DNA of 64,000 nt, from NCBI GenBank assembly GCA_963739175.1, contig CAVTZH010000005.1, forward strand, positions 186,001 to 250,000. The letters run 5' to 3'. Below are positions 55,331 to 64,000 of the stretch, piece after piece. Position 1 is the stretch's first letter. Every line of letters begins with the position of its first letter. This DNA comes from VAZQ01 sp963739175. Its GTDB lineage: Bacteria; Pseudomonadota; Alphaproteobacteria; Rhizobiales; Xanthobacteraceae. The position numbers and the translations under genes are program-made. The notes beneath the pieces are model-generated. The model did not search any database, was not told the DNA's origin, and was given only the letters and a program-made list of their open reading frames with translations.

Positions 55331-56149
55331 CTAGCGGTCCGCGCTGCCCGGGCCCATGGCCTCCTCGACCCACATCTGCCAGGTGCGGTCGGTACTGTGG
55401 CCGCGCTCCGACTTGTCGCGGTTCTCTTCGCCGGCCCGCGCCTCGGTCTCGTCGAGATAGATGATCTGGCTGCCGAGCGCGAGCGCCTGCAATTGCAGGC
55501 GCGCGTTCACCTCGGTGTAGATCGCGCGCGACACCATGCGCCGGATATTCGGACCGACCACGACATTGCCGTGGCCGCGCATCAGCGCGACGGTGCGGTT
55601 GCCAAGCGTGTCGGCGAGCGCCTTGCCGAGCTTGGCATCGGTGACCAGGAGGCTGCGCGATCCGGCAAACCTGCGCATCTCGAACACCGGCACCTCAGGG
55701 GAAAGAAATCCGGCGGTGTTGACGATCGGCTTGAGCGGCACGTTCGAGGCGCCGAACGGGATGACGGTGGGCGAGTGGCTGTGCAGGATCGCATGCACGT
55801 CGGGCCGCGCCTTGTAGATCTCGGAATGGATGAAGCGCTCCGAATAGATCGAGCGTCCGCGCTGGTCGATCGGCCGCGACTCCAGGTCGAACTCCATGAT
55901 GTCGTCCTTGGTCACGCGCCCTGGCGCGAGCGAGGCCGATATCAGGTAGCGTTCCGCATTGCCGGGATGGCGCACGCTGACATGCCCGAACCCGTCGACC
56001 ACGCCCTGGCGATAGAGGATGCGGTTGGCGGCGACGAGATCGTTGATCACGGCATCGAGGCTCGCCTCCGCGTGCGCGCCGGAGATAAGCGCCGGAATGA
56101 TCGCGAGGCCTGCCAACAGCGTGCGTCCGAAACGGAATTGGGATGGCAT
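55331..56149 (-). CDS. Exported class II aldolase/adducin family protein
   Basis: The 272-residue protein has the class II aldolase core: ANRILYRQGVVDGFGHVSVR, DGFGHVS-type phosphate loop, the zinc-binding ILHSHSPTVIPF with two His, and ALMRGHGNVVVG with the third His; the acid is in ERFIHSEIY. Unusually for this cytosolic family, residues 1-28 form a signal peptide (RTLLAGLAIIPALISGAHAE), so it may act in the periplasm. AGGAGG lies 6 nt before ATG 56149. The next gene upstream on the strand, 24 bp away, is a Bug receptor. Confidence 0.85.
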   Translation of the reverse strand: MPSQFRFGRTLLAGLAIIPALISGAHAEASLDAVINDLVAANRILYRQGVVDGFGHVSVRHPGNAERYLISASLAPGRVTKDDIMEFDLESRPIDQRGRSIYSERFIHSEIYKARPDVHAILHSHSPTVIPFGASNVPLKPIVNTAGFLSPEVPVFEMRRFAGSRSLLVTDAKLGKALADTLGNRTVALMRGHGNVVVGPNIRRMVSRAIYTEVNARLQLQALALGSQIIYLDETEARAGEENRDKSERGHSTDRTWQMWVEEAMGPGSADR

Positions 56150-56173
56150 CGTCACCTCCTGTCGTCCTCGGCC

Positions 56174-57181
56174 TCAATGAACCAGATATTTCTTGACGCG
56201 ATCGACCACCGGCTTGGGCGTGCCATAGAGCTTGGTCACGAGCTTCTGCACGTCCTCGCCGGTCGTCGGCAGGATTTCCGCCTGGATCTTCTCGCCTTCG
56301 GCGACGAACGCCGGATCCTTCATGGTCGCATCGAAGGCGCGGCGCAGCATGGAGGCGATTTTGGGCGAAAGTCCGGGCGGTCCGGCAAACGGCCGCGCCA
56401 TGGCGCTCGGCCCGATCATGAGGTCGAGCAGCTGCCGATCCTCCGGCTTCGATACCAGCTCGTAGATCAGCGGCACGTCCATGAAGTCCATGTGCTTTTC
56501 AAAGGCGAGCTGGGTCAGGACGTTGATCTTCTTGTCGCGCAGCCAGTCGGGCTTGGCGGTCTTGATCGCGGAGAGGCTGAAGGTGCAGCGGCCGTGCGCC
56601 TCGCCGCGCTCGATCGCGATCACGGTTTCCTGCGTACCCTGGTAGCCGGTGACGAGCTTGAACTTGGTGCCGATCAGCTCGTTGAGGATGACCGGCCAGG
56701 TGTCGGTGTCGGAGCCCGCGCCGGTGCCGGCGACGATCATGGTCTCGCGTTGCGCGTCCTTGATGGTCTTGAACGGGCTTGCGCCCCAGGCGACGCACAT
56801 CCCGACGTCCTTGGAGACGGCGCCGATCCAGGTGAAGTGGCTGCTGTCGTAGTCGACCTTGCGCGATCCGATCAGCGGCTCGAGGATCGGGCCGCCGGCG
56901 AAGGTGACAATCGCGGTGCCGTCCTTGGGGGCCTGCTGCGCCAGGAAATTGGCGGCGCGGATGCCGCCGGCGCCGGGCATCACCTGCACGTTGACGGTCG
57001 GCTTGCCCGGGATGTGGCGTCCGATGTGGCGGGCAAGCACCCGCGCGTAGAGGTCGATGCCGCCGCCGGCGGTGCCGGCAACATAGATGTTGATGGGCCG
57101 GTCGATGCTGTCCTGGGCCGCCGCCGGGGTCCAAGCCAGGGCGGCCGCGACGGCGCAGCCCAGCAACCAAATCCGCGTCAT
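56174..57181 (-). CDS. Tripartite tricarboxylate transporter substrate-binding protein (divergent Bug type)
   Basis: The 335-residue protein has a standard Sec leader (MTRIWLLGCAVAAALAWTPA) and the Bug fold with DSIDRPINIYVAGTAGGGID, MPGAGGIRAANFLAQQAPKDG and VTGYQGTQETVIAIERGEAH. The consensus HVPYRG is replaced by VTGYQG, which places it in a subgroup different from the six receptors elsewhere in the window. Pairing with the exported aldolase suggests that one small hydroxy-carboxylate is handled by both. Confidence 0.88.
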   Translation of the reverse strand: MTRIWLLGCAVAAALAWTPAAAQDSIDRPINIYVAGTAGGGIDLYARVLARHIGRHIPGKPTVNVQVMPGAGGIRAANFLAQQAPKDGTAIVTFAGGPILEPLIGSRKVDYDSSHFTWIGAVSKDVGMCVAWGASPFKTIKDAQRETMIVAGTGAGSDTDTWPVILNELIGTKFKLVTGYQGTQETVIAIERGEAHGRCTFSLSAIKTAKPDWLRDKKINVLTQLAFEKHMDFMDVPLIYELVSKPEDRQLLDLMIGPSAMARPFAGPPGLSPKIASMLRRAFDATMKDPAFVAEGEKIQAEILPTTGEDVQKLVTKLYGTPKPVVDRVKKYLVH

Positions 57182-57386
57182 GACCGTTTCCTCCGTCGTT
57201 TCGTTTATTCTTGATGGTTCGCGCGTTGCCGCGATGGCGGCTAGACCGCAAATTGTCGCCGAAAACCCAACCTTTCTCATTGGCGTCGCCGCCGTCCGGG
57301 CGCTACTTTGCCCCGGATCGCGCATGACTTGAAGCCTGCCTGGCGGGTCGCCCCGCACGACGTTTGGAAACGGACCAAGGACGAAC

Positions 57387-58136
57387 ATGACGGCTGCCAA
57401 TTTGGTCACCGCCGCCCTGCTGGTGATCGGGGACGAAATCCTCTCCGGGCGAACCAAGGACAAGAATATCGGCTACATCGCCGAATACCTGACCGCGCTG
57501 GGCATCGACCTCAAGGAAGTGCGCGTCGTCGGCGACGAGGAGAGCGAGATCGTCACCGCGCTCAATGCGCTGCGCGCGCGCCACACTTATGTGTTCACGA
57601 CCGGCGGCATCGGGCCGACCCATGACGACATCACCGCCGAATGCGTCGCCAAAGCGTTCGGCGTGTCGATCGATCACGATCCGCGCGCGGTCAAGATACT
57701 GACCGACCGGCTGGCGCAGACCGGCGGCGAGATGAACGAGGCGCGCATGCGCATGACGCGCATCCCCGCCGGCGCCGATCTCGTTCACAACAAAGTGTCG
57801 GCGGCGCCCGGATTCTGGCTCGGCAATGTCATCGTGATGGCGGGCGTGCCCACCATCATGCAGGCGATGCTCGACGAGGTCGCGCCCAAGCTCAAGACCG
57901 GCGTGCGCATGCTGTCGGAGACGGTGCGCGCGGACTGCCGCGAAGGCGACATCGGCACGCCGCTGGGCGAGATCGCCAAGGTCCATCCCGAGGTTGCGAT
58001 CGGCAGCTATCCGTTCTTCGACGAGAAGCGCGGGCCGAACACCAATGTGGTGTTGCGCGCGCGCGATCAGGGAAAGCTGACAGCGGCGAAAACCGCGGTC
58101 GAGGAGATGGTAAAGCGGGTGAGGGCGGCGCTCTAG
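57387..58136 (+). CDS. CinA-like molybdopterin-binding domain protein (competence/damage-inducible protein A family)
   Basis: The 249-residue protein is the N-terminal MoCF_biosynth domain of CinA: LLVIGDEILSGRTKDKNIGY, VGDEESEIVTAL and the TTGGIGPTHDDITAE loop. The C-terminal nicotinamide-nucleotide amidase domain of full CinA is missing. Such short forms are common in alphaproteobacteria; a role in ADP-ribose or cofactor hydrolysis is plausible but unproven. Confidence 0.88.
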   Translation: MTAANLVTAALLVIGDEILSGRTKDKNIGYIAEYLTALGIDLKEVRVVGDEESEIVTALNALRARHTYVFTTGGIGPTHDDITAECVAKAFGVSIDHDPRAVKILTDRLAQTGGEMNEARMRMTRIPAGADLVHNKVSAAPGFWLGNVIVMAGVPTIMQAMLDEVAPKLKTGVRMLSETVRADCREGDIGTPLGEIAKVHPEVAIGSYPFFDEKRGPNTNVVLRARDQGKLTAAKTAVEEMVKRVRAAL

Positions 58137-58158
58137 AACGACGTCAGGAGTACATGTT

Positions 58159-58791
58159 ATGAGTTCATATCGTCCGTCCCGCCGCGTCGTCGTACAGGGC
58201 GCCTTTGCCGCCGGCGTGGGAATGAGCGGCGCCAAGGCGCTCGCGCAGGAGGCGCTTGCGCAGGAGCTTCCGCTCACGCCGCAATGCGCAGAGGAGGGCG
58301 CCGCCACGCCGCCGCAAACCGAAGGTCCGTTCTTCCGCGCGGGATCGCCAGGGCGCGACAACCTGGTCGAGGCCGGCTCGAAGGCGCGCCAGGTCGACCT
58401 GACTGGCTTCGTGCTCACCCGCGGCTGCAATCCGGTCGCGCGCGCGGTGGTCGATCTCTGGCATGCGGACGAGCGCGGCGCCTACGACAACAAGGGCTTC
58501 CGCTATCGCGGCCGCACCTACACCGACGAGAAGGGGCGCTATCGCTTCCGCACCATCGTGCCGGCGCTCTATCCCGGCCGCACGCGGCACTATCACGTCA
58601 ACGTGGCCGCCGGCGGCAAGCTGCTGCTGACCACGCAGCTCTATTTCCCCGACGAGCCCGGCAACCGCCGCGACGGCCTGTTCCGCAAGGAGCTGTTGAT
58701 GCAGGTCGCCGACAAGGCCGGCGCCAAGGGCAACGCCAAGGACAACACCATGGCGGCGCGGTTCGATTTCGTGATCGATTTGCGGATGTGA
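58159..58791 (+). CDS. Exported intradiol ring-cleavage dioxygenase family protein
   Basis: The 210-residue protein has a Tat signal (SRRVVVQGAFAAGVGMSG) followed by an intradiol dioxygenase domain: QTEGPFFRAGSPGRDNLVE, VVDLWHADERGAYDNKGF, and LYPGRTRHYHVNV. The likely iron ligands are Tyr109, Tyr138, His144 and His146; Tyr-to-His spacing is shorter than in PcaH, as in other exported members. It may open catechol-type rings in the periplasm. It lies 22 bp after the CinA-like gene and 11 bp before the phosphoribosyltransferase. Confidence 0.88.
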   Translation: MSSYRPSRRVVVQGAFAAGVGMSGAKALAQEALAQELPLTPQCAEEGAATPPQTEGPFFRAGSPGRDNLVEAGSKARQVDLTGFVLTRGCNPVARAVVDLWHADERGAYDNKGFRYRGRTYTDEKGRYRFRTIVPALYPGRTRHYHVNVAAGGKLLLTTQLYFPDEPGNRRDGLFRKELLMQVADKAGAKGNAKDNTMAARFDFVIDLRM

Positions 58792-58802
58792 ACGGAGCGT
58801 CC

Positions 58803-59360
58803 ATGGCGACCAAGTCCAGGCCCAAGATTGAAACCAAGAGCGAACCAACGACCGCGCCCGAACCCGAGCAGCCGCGCAAACCATTCCCGGTGTCGTGGGA
58901 CCAGTTCCACCGCGACGCGCGCGCGCTCGCCTGGCGGCTGGCGGAAGCCGGGCCGTTCGATGCCATGGTCTGCATCACGCGCGGCGGCCTGGTGCCGGCA
59001 GCGATCGTCGCGCGCGAGCTCGGCATCCGGCTGATCGAGACCATTTGCGTCTCGAGCTACGATCACACCACACAAAACGACGCACGCGTCATCAAGACGG
59101 TCGCCGCCGAGATCGCCGCCGCCGGCGGCGGCCGCGGCAAGGGCGTGCTGATCGTCGACGATCTGGTGGACACCGGCCAGACGGCGCGGCTGGTGCGCCG
59201 GCTGCTGCCGGACGCGCATTTCGCCACCGTCTACGCCAAGCCGATGGGGCGGCCGATGGTCGACACCTTCATCACCGAGGTGTCGCAGGACACCTGGATC
59301 TTCTTCCCGTGGGATACCGGCCTGACCTTCCAGCCACCCATCAAGGAGGCCGGGCTGTAG
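58803..59360 (+). CDS. gpt: Xanthine-guanine phosphoribosyltransferase
   Basis: The 185-residue protein has a Lys/Pro-rich N-terminal tail of about 25 residues and the PRTase domain: FDAMVCITRGGLVPAAIVAR, the PRPP loop LIVDDLVDTGQTARL and FFPWDTGLTFQPP, which is typical of Gpt. It salvages xanthine and guanine to XMP and GMP. The frame runs open upstream across the dioxygenase gene, but ATG 58803, behind ACGGAG, is the natural start. Confidence 0.9.
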   Translation: MATKSRPKIETKSEPTTAPEPEQPRKPFPVSWDQFHRDARALAWRLAEAGPFDAMVCITRGGLVPAAIVARELGIRLIETICVSSYDHTTQNDARVIKTVAAEIAAAGGGRGKGVLIVDDLVDTGQTARLVRRLLPDAHFATVYAKPMGRPMVDTFITEVSQDTWIFFPWDTGLTFQPPIKEAGL

Positions 59361-59412
59361 CCGCGCGCCTCGCGGTGCTATAGTCGGCGCACTAAAACCT
59401 GCGGAGGCCGTC

Positions 59413-59898
59413 ATGGACGCCGTCACGCCAAAAACCAAAACCGAGCCGCGCTCGCATCACGTGCGCCCCGCCAACATGGAGTGGCAGCAGACGCGCTTCC
59501 CCGGCTGCGAGATCAAGACGCTGCTGTTCGACGCCGAGAGCGGCCTCGTCACCGCGCTGACGCGTTTTGCGCCCGGCGCGATCCTGCCCGACCACGAGCA
59601 CGTCAAGATCGAGCAGACCTACGTGATCGAGGGCCGGCTGGTCGACCGCGACGGGCCCGACGCCGGCATGGACGTCGGTCCCGGCGAGTTCGTCTGGCGC
59701 GATGCCGGCAGCCGTCATTCCGCCTGGGCGCCCGACGGCGGGCTGATGCTCGCGATGTTCCAGATCCCCAACAAGTTCTACGAGCGCGACGGCCGCATCA
59801 CCGACGCCAACGGCCAGGACTGGGAAAGCTTATGGGGCGAGCTCTATAAGGCCCAGGCTCCGCCGAGTGACGTGCGCGTCTTTTCGGGCGCGTGCTAA
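59413..59898 (+). CDS. Cupin-domain (ChrR-like) protein
   Basis: The 161-residue protein has one cupin barrel: motif 1 PGAILPDHEHVKIEQTYVIEG with metal-binding His/Glu, and motif 2 PGEFVWRDAGSRHSAWAPDG. The C-terminal FYERDGRITDANGQDWESLW is shared with proteins of unknown function in Rhizobiales. It may bind a metal and act as a sensor or dioxygenase; no anti-sigma domain is present. Confidence 0.8.
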   Translation: MDAVTPKTKTEPRSHHVRPANMEWQQTRFPGCEIKTLLFDAESGLVTALTRFAPGAILPDHEHVKIEQTYVIEGRLVDRDGPDAGMDVGPGEFVWRDAGSRHSAWAPDGGLMLAMFQIPNKFYERDGRITDANGQDWESLWGELYKAQAPPSDVRVFSGAC

Positions 59899-59910
59899 AA
59901 GCAGCATAAC

Positions 59911-59996
59911 GCGGACGTGGCGAAACGGTAGACGCAACGGACTTAAAATCCGTTGGGGGAAACCCCGTGCCGGTTCAAGTCCGGCCGTCCGCACCA
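59911..59996 (+). tRNA. tRNA-Leu (anticodon UAA)
   Basis: The 7-bp acceptor stem GCGGACG/CGTCCGC, D-arm TGGCGAAACGGTAGACGC-like, anticodon arm with stem ACGGA/TCCGT and loop CTTAAAA (anticodon TAA), a long class II variable arm (TGGGGGAAACCCCG), T-arm CCGGTTCAAGTCCGG and an encoded CCA at 59994-59996 are all present. Its 3' half recurs in degraded form at 61586-61636. Confidence 0.97.
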
Positions 59997-60029
59997 AATT
60001 GATCCATGCTGCTCTGAAAGGTCGCCGGG

Positions 60030-60887
60030 ATGATATCGATCAGAAACCTTGATGCGCCGCTGGGTGCCGAAGTCGCCGGCGTCGACGTCTCGACGCCGCT
60101 GCCGCAAGCCGACATTGACGCGATCGAGAACGCGTGGCGCGAGCGGCTGGTGGTCGTGTTCCACGACCAAAGCCTCAGCGATCCGCAGCTGATCGAGTTC
60201 AGCAAAAACTTCGGCGAGCTCGATCCGCCCGGGCCGAACCCTTACGGTCAGCCGTTCCTCAAGGATCATCCCGAGCTCAACGTCATCTCCAACGTGGTCG
60301 AGGCCGGCAAGCCGATCGGCAATCTCGGCGACGGCGAGGCGGTCTGGCATGCCGACATGACCTACGTCGACGTGCCGCCCAAAGCCGCGATGCTGCACGC
60401 GCTCGAGGTGCCGCCGCCGGAAGCGGGCGGCAACACCCACTTCGCCAACATGTTCGCCGCCTATGAGGGGCTGCCCGCCGAGCTCAAGCAGGCCGCCGAC
60501 GGTAAGATCGCGATCCACGACGCCTCGCGCAACTCGGCCGGCATGCTGCGCAAGGGCTATCAGGAGGTGACCGACGTGCGGCAGACCGTGGGCGCGCGTC
60601 ATCCGCTGGTGCGCACCGATCCGAAGACCGGCCGCAAGGCGCTGTTCCTTGGCCGCCGTCCGAATGCCTACGTGCTGGGGCTGAGCGTCGCCGACAGCGA
60701 CGCCTTGCTCGACGCGCTGTGGGCGCATGCGACGCAGCCGCGCTTCGCCATGTGCCACGAGTGGAAGGTCGGCGACCTGCTGATGTGGAACAACCTCTCG
60801 GTGCTGCACCGGCGCGATCCGTTCGATCCCAAGACGCGACGGGTCATGCATCGCAGCCAGATCAAGGGCAGCGAGCGGATCGTTTGA
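60030..60887 (+). CDS. TauD/TfdA-family Fe(II)/2-oxoglutarate dioxygenase
   Basis: The 285-residue protein has the iron motif HxD in VWHADMTYVDVPP, the distal His in MHRSQIKG and the 2-oxoglutarate Arg nearby (KTRRVMHRS). LVVVFHDQSLSDPQLIEFSK and GNTHFANMFAAYEGLP are typical of TauD/TfdA. It probably hydroxylates a sulfonate, phenoxy acid or similar small organic acid. It starts 34 bp after tRNA-Leu and lies between the tRNA and its partial copy. Confidence 0.9.
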   Translation: MISIRNLDAPLGAEVAGVDVSTPLPQADIDAIENAWRERLVVVFHDQSLSDPQLIEFSKNFGELDPPGPNPYGQPFLKDHPELNVISNVVEAGKPIGNLGDGEAVWHADMTYVDVPPKAAMLHALEVPPPEAGGNTHFANMFAAYEGLPAELKQAADGKIAIHDASRNSAGMLRKGYQEVTDVRQTVGARHPLVRTDPKTGRKALFLGRRPNAYVLGLSVADSDALLDALWAHATQPRFAMCHEWKVGDLLMWNNLSVLHRRDPFDPKTRRVMHRSQIKGSERIV

Positions 60888-61079
60888 GCGGCTGTTGGCG
60901 TTCGGGCTGCCACGGCAACGGTGGCGCTGACAAATACCTCCAATCAAATGCTTCAAAACGCATAGTGATTATCGCTCTGAAGCTTCTCTACGACTCTTGG
61001 TAGCGCGGACCCGAGAAATAGCTCAAACTGGCTGTGGGTAGGGGCGCGGGCGTGCGTACCGCGTGCGTGGGGGCGTTGC

Positions 61080-61562
61080 ATGAGAGCGTTGTTGATGGCC
61101 GTATTGGCCGTGGCCTTGGCCGGCTGTACCGCTACTCCCCATCCCGAAATGGCTGGCGCCCGCAAATCAACAGCAGCGAATATCCATCCTACTAAAGGTA
61201 CGAAGTCGGCCGCGCCAAAGACCAAAGCTGTCGCGAAAGCGAAGCATGTAGGGACGACCGGATCTGTGCCGGCCGCTCTACCCAAGACGTCTGATCCGAT
61301 CACCGAAAAAGCCAAGGCGGCCATCGCGGCGATGATGGAAAATCCCGACGCAGCTGAGTTCTACAATCTGCAGCGGGCCCAGAAAAATCTGCTGCACAGG
61401 CGCGTGGATACGATCTGCGGCCACGTAAGAGCGAAAAACAGCCCCGGCCGGGGAGGGATGCCTTTCCTCTATATCGTCGGCCAGGATCGCGAGGATGAGG
61501 CGTACCTGGTCAATGGGCGAAGTCATGTTTCGGAGACGGTTCATGGCGCTCTTTGCAAGTAG
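61080..61562 (+). CDS. Small lipoprotein of unknown function
   Basis: The 160-residue protein has a lipoprotein signal with lipobox LAGC (Cys16), a Lys/Ala/Thr-rich linker (about residues 28-65), then a compact domain with MENPDAAEFYNLQRAQKNLL, DTICGHVRAKN and FLYIVG, which resembles proteins of unknown function with paired Cys residues. It is anchored to a membrane. I do not recognise a specific family. Confidence 0.65.
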   Translation: MRALLMAVLAVALAGCTATPHPEMAGARKSTAANIHPTKGTKSAAPKTKAVAKAKHVGTTGSVPAALPKTSDPITEKAKAAIAAMMENPDAAEFYNLQRAQKNLLHRRVDTICGHVRAKNSPGRGGMPFLYIVGQDREDEAYLVNGRSHVSETVHGALCK

Positions 61563-61585
61563 GCGCAGGGCGTCACCACCAGGAC

Positions 61586-61636
61586 AAGTCCGTTGAGGGA
61601 AGCCCGTCCCGGTTGAAGTCAGGCCGTCCGCACCAT
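61586..61636 (+). repeat. Degraded 3' copy of tRNA-Leu (attachment-site-like)
   Basis: The 51 bp align with the 3' half of tRNA-Leu(UAA) at 59946-59996, from the anticodon 3' stem (TCCGTTG) through the variable arm and T-arm to the CCA. The last 14 bp (GGCCGTCCGCACCA) are identical; about seven differences lie before. A partial tRNA 3' end downstream of the intact gene is the footprint of a site-specific integrant. Confidence 0.75.
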
Positions 61637-61739
61637 GGGTTGGGGCACAGTATCGGCACAATTGGCGGGCATAGCCTCGCCCGGCACTGATTGTTTACGG
61701 CAGGCATGTGAGATGGGGCGTTCTGCCGCCGGTGGACCC

Positions 61740-62108
61740 ATGCAGTATTTGAGTTTCGGCACAGGGTTTGGACGCGCGACGCTGCTCGCGCTGCTCCTGC
61801 TTGGCGTCGCGGCGTGCTCGACGTCGAGCAATGTCAACGTGATGCTGTTCGCCGATCCCGGCAAATACGAGTACCACACCTGTGAGCAGATCCTGAAGGC
61901 GGGCGAGGGTGTCGCCGCGCGCGAAGAGAAATTGCGGTCGCTGATCCAGAAGGCCGAGCAGACCGCCGGCGGCACCTTGGTCAGCACGGTCGCCTATCGC
62001 GGCGAGCATCGCACCGTGGTCGAGGAGCTCGGGGTGATCGACACCGCGTCGCGCCGCAAGAACTGCCTGACCCCGCCGACCTGGCGCAGCACCACCGCGA
62101 TCCAGTAG
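61740..62108 (+). CDS. Lipoprotein of unknown function
   Basis: The protein of about 122 residues has a signal peptide with lipobox GVAAC and a mature domain PGKYEYHTCEQILKAGEGVA followed by REEKLRSLIQKAEQTAGG, which resembles small alphaproteobacterial lipoproteins named only as Tat-signal or hypothetical proteins. The start is ATG 61740 or ATG 61713, neither with a strong RBS. It is convergent with the P-type ATPase, with stops 6 bp apart. Confidence 0.7.
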   Translation: MQYLSFGTGFGRATLLALLLLGVAACSTSSNVNVMLFADPGKYEYHTCEQILKAGEGVAAREEKLRSLIQKAEQTAGGTLVSTVAYRGEHRTVVEELGVIDTASRRKNCLTPPTWRSTTAIQ

Positions 62109-62113
62109 CGCGA

Positions 62114-64000
<1,887 letters not shown>

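Overview
The window is high-GC chromosomal DNA from an alphaproteobacterium, most likely Hyphomicrobiales near Bradyrhizobium, Pseudolabrys or the Xanthobacteraceae. The pointers are a Usg-family gene, a CIRCE-controlled groESL pair, CoxG/CoxS/CoxM and CoxD/CoxE-type genes, many Bug-type (TTT) solute receptors with UbiD and FAH partners, and GTAGGGTGGGCAAAG-type palindromic repeats. The assignment is inference from gene content; no phylogeny was run.

Layout. 1-6.2 kb: a frameshifted AraC regulator, a small membrane protein, then a leftward cluster with pcaB, pcaD, a BLUF photoreceptor gene, a pcaC-like gene and an FMN reductase. 6.3-8.3 kb: coxG, coxS and coxM of a molybdenum hydroxylase, without the large subunit. 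8.3-16 kb: secreted proteins (carboxypeptidase-regulatory domain, NHL propeller, ModA-like), an OsmC/flavin monooxygenase pair, a small ion channel divergent from a Ca2+/H+ exchanger, and an HSL-type esterase. 16.2-21.7 kb: MoxR ATPase, VWA/CoxE protein, two XdhC-type genes and a molybdopterin-binding/nucleotidyltransferase fusion, which together form the maturation set for a Mo-cytosine-dinucleotide enzyme; a DUF559 gene and GC-rich hairpins lie between the XdhC genes. 21.8-27.5 kb: DUF4189 protein, a 120-bp palindromic element, a membrane-anchored serpin, then a TetR-HlyD-ABC ATPase-ABC permease export operon with an operator palindrome.

27.5-33.9 kb: two degenerate tRNA-like sequences upstream of an SPFH/slipin gene, a DUF72 gene flanked by a 54-nt structured direct repeat, an orphan flagellar-rod-like protein, groEL-groES with CIRCE, and usg. 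33.9-40.5 kb: four tandem Bug receptors followed by a UbiD decarboxylase, divergent from a fumarylacetoacetate-hydrolase-family gene. 40.6-48.6 kb: SGNH hydrolase, concentrative nucleoside transporter, a GST/HxlR pair sharing duplicated operators, GNAT, SDR, and two more Bug receptors behind a perfect 33-nt repeat. 48.6-55.2 kb: a CHASE-like/GGDEF/EAL protein, then the Anbu cluster (permuted ATP-grasp, alpha-E, transglutaminase, Anbu peptidase). 55.3-64 kb: an exported class II aldolase with a Bug receptor, a CinA-like protein, an exported intradiol dioxygenase, a phosphoribosyltransferase, a cupin, tRNA-Leu(UAA) with a 3' copy 1.6 kb away, a TauD-type dioxygenase, lipoproteins and the 3' part of a copper-type P1B ATPase.

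Across the window eight genes, including groEL, are broken by what reads as a single extra base, with a ninth frameshift in the DUF559 gene. This bias suggests residual insertion errors in the assembly more than real gene decay, so these genes are annotated across the break.
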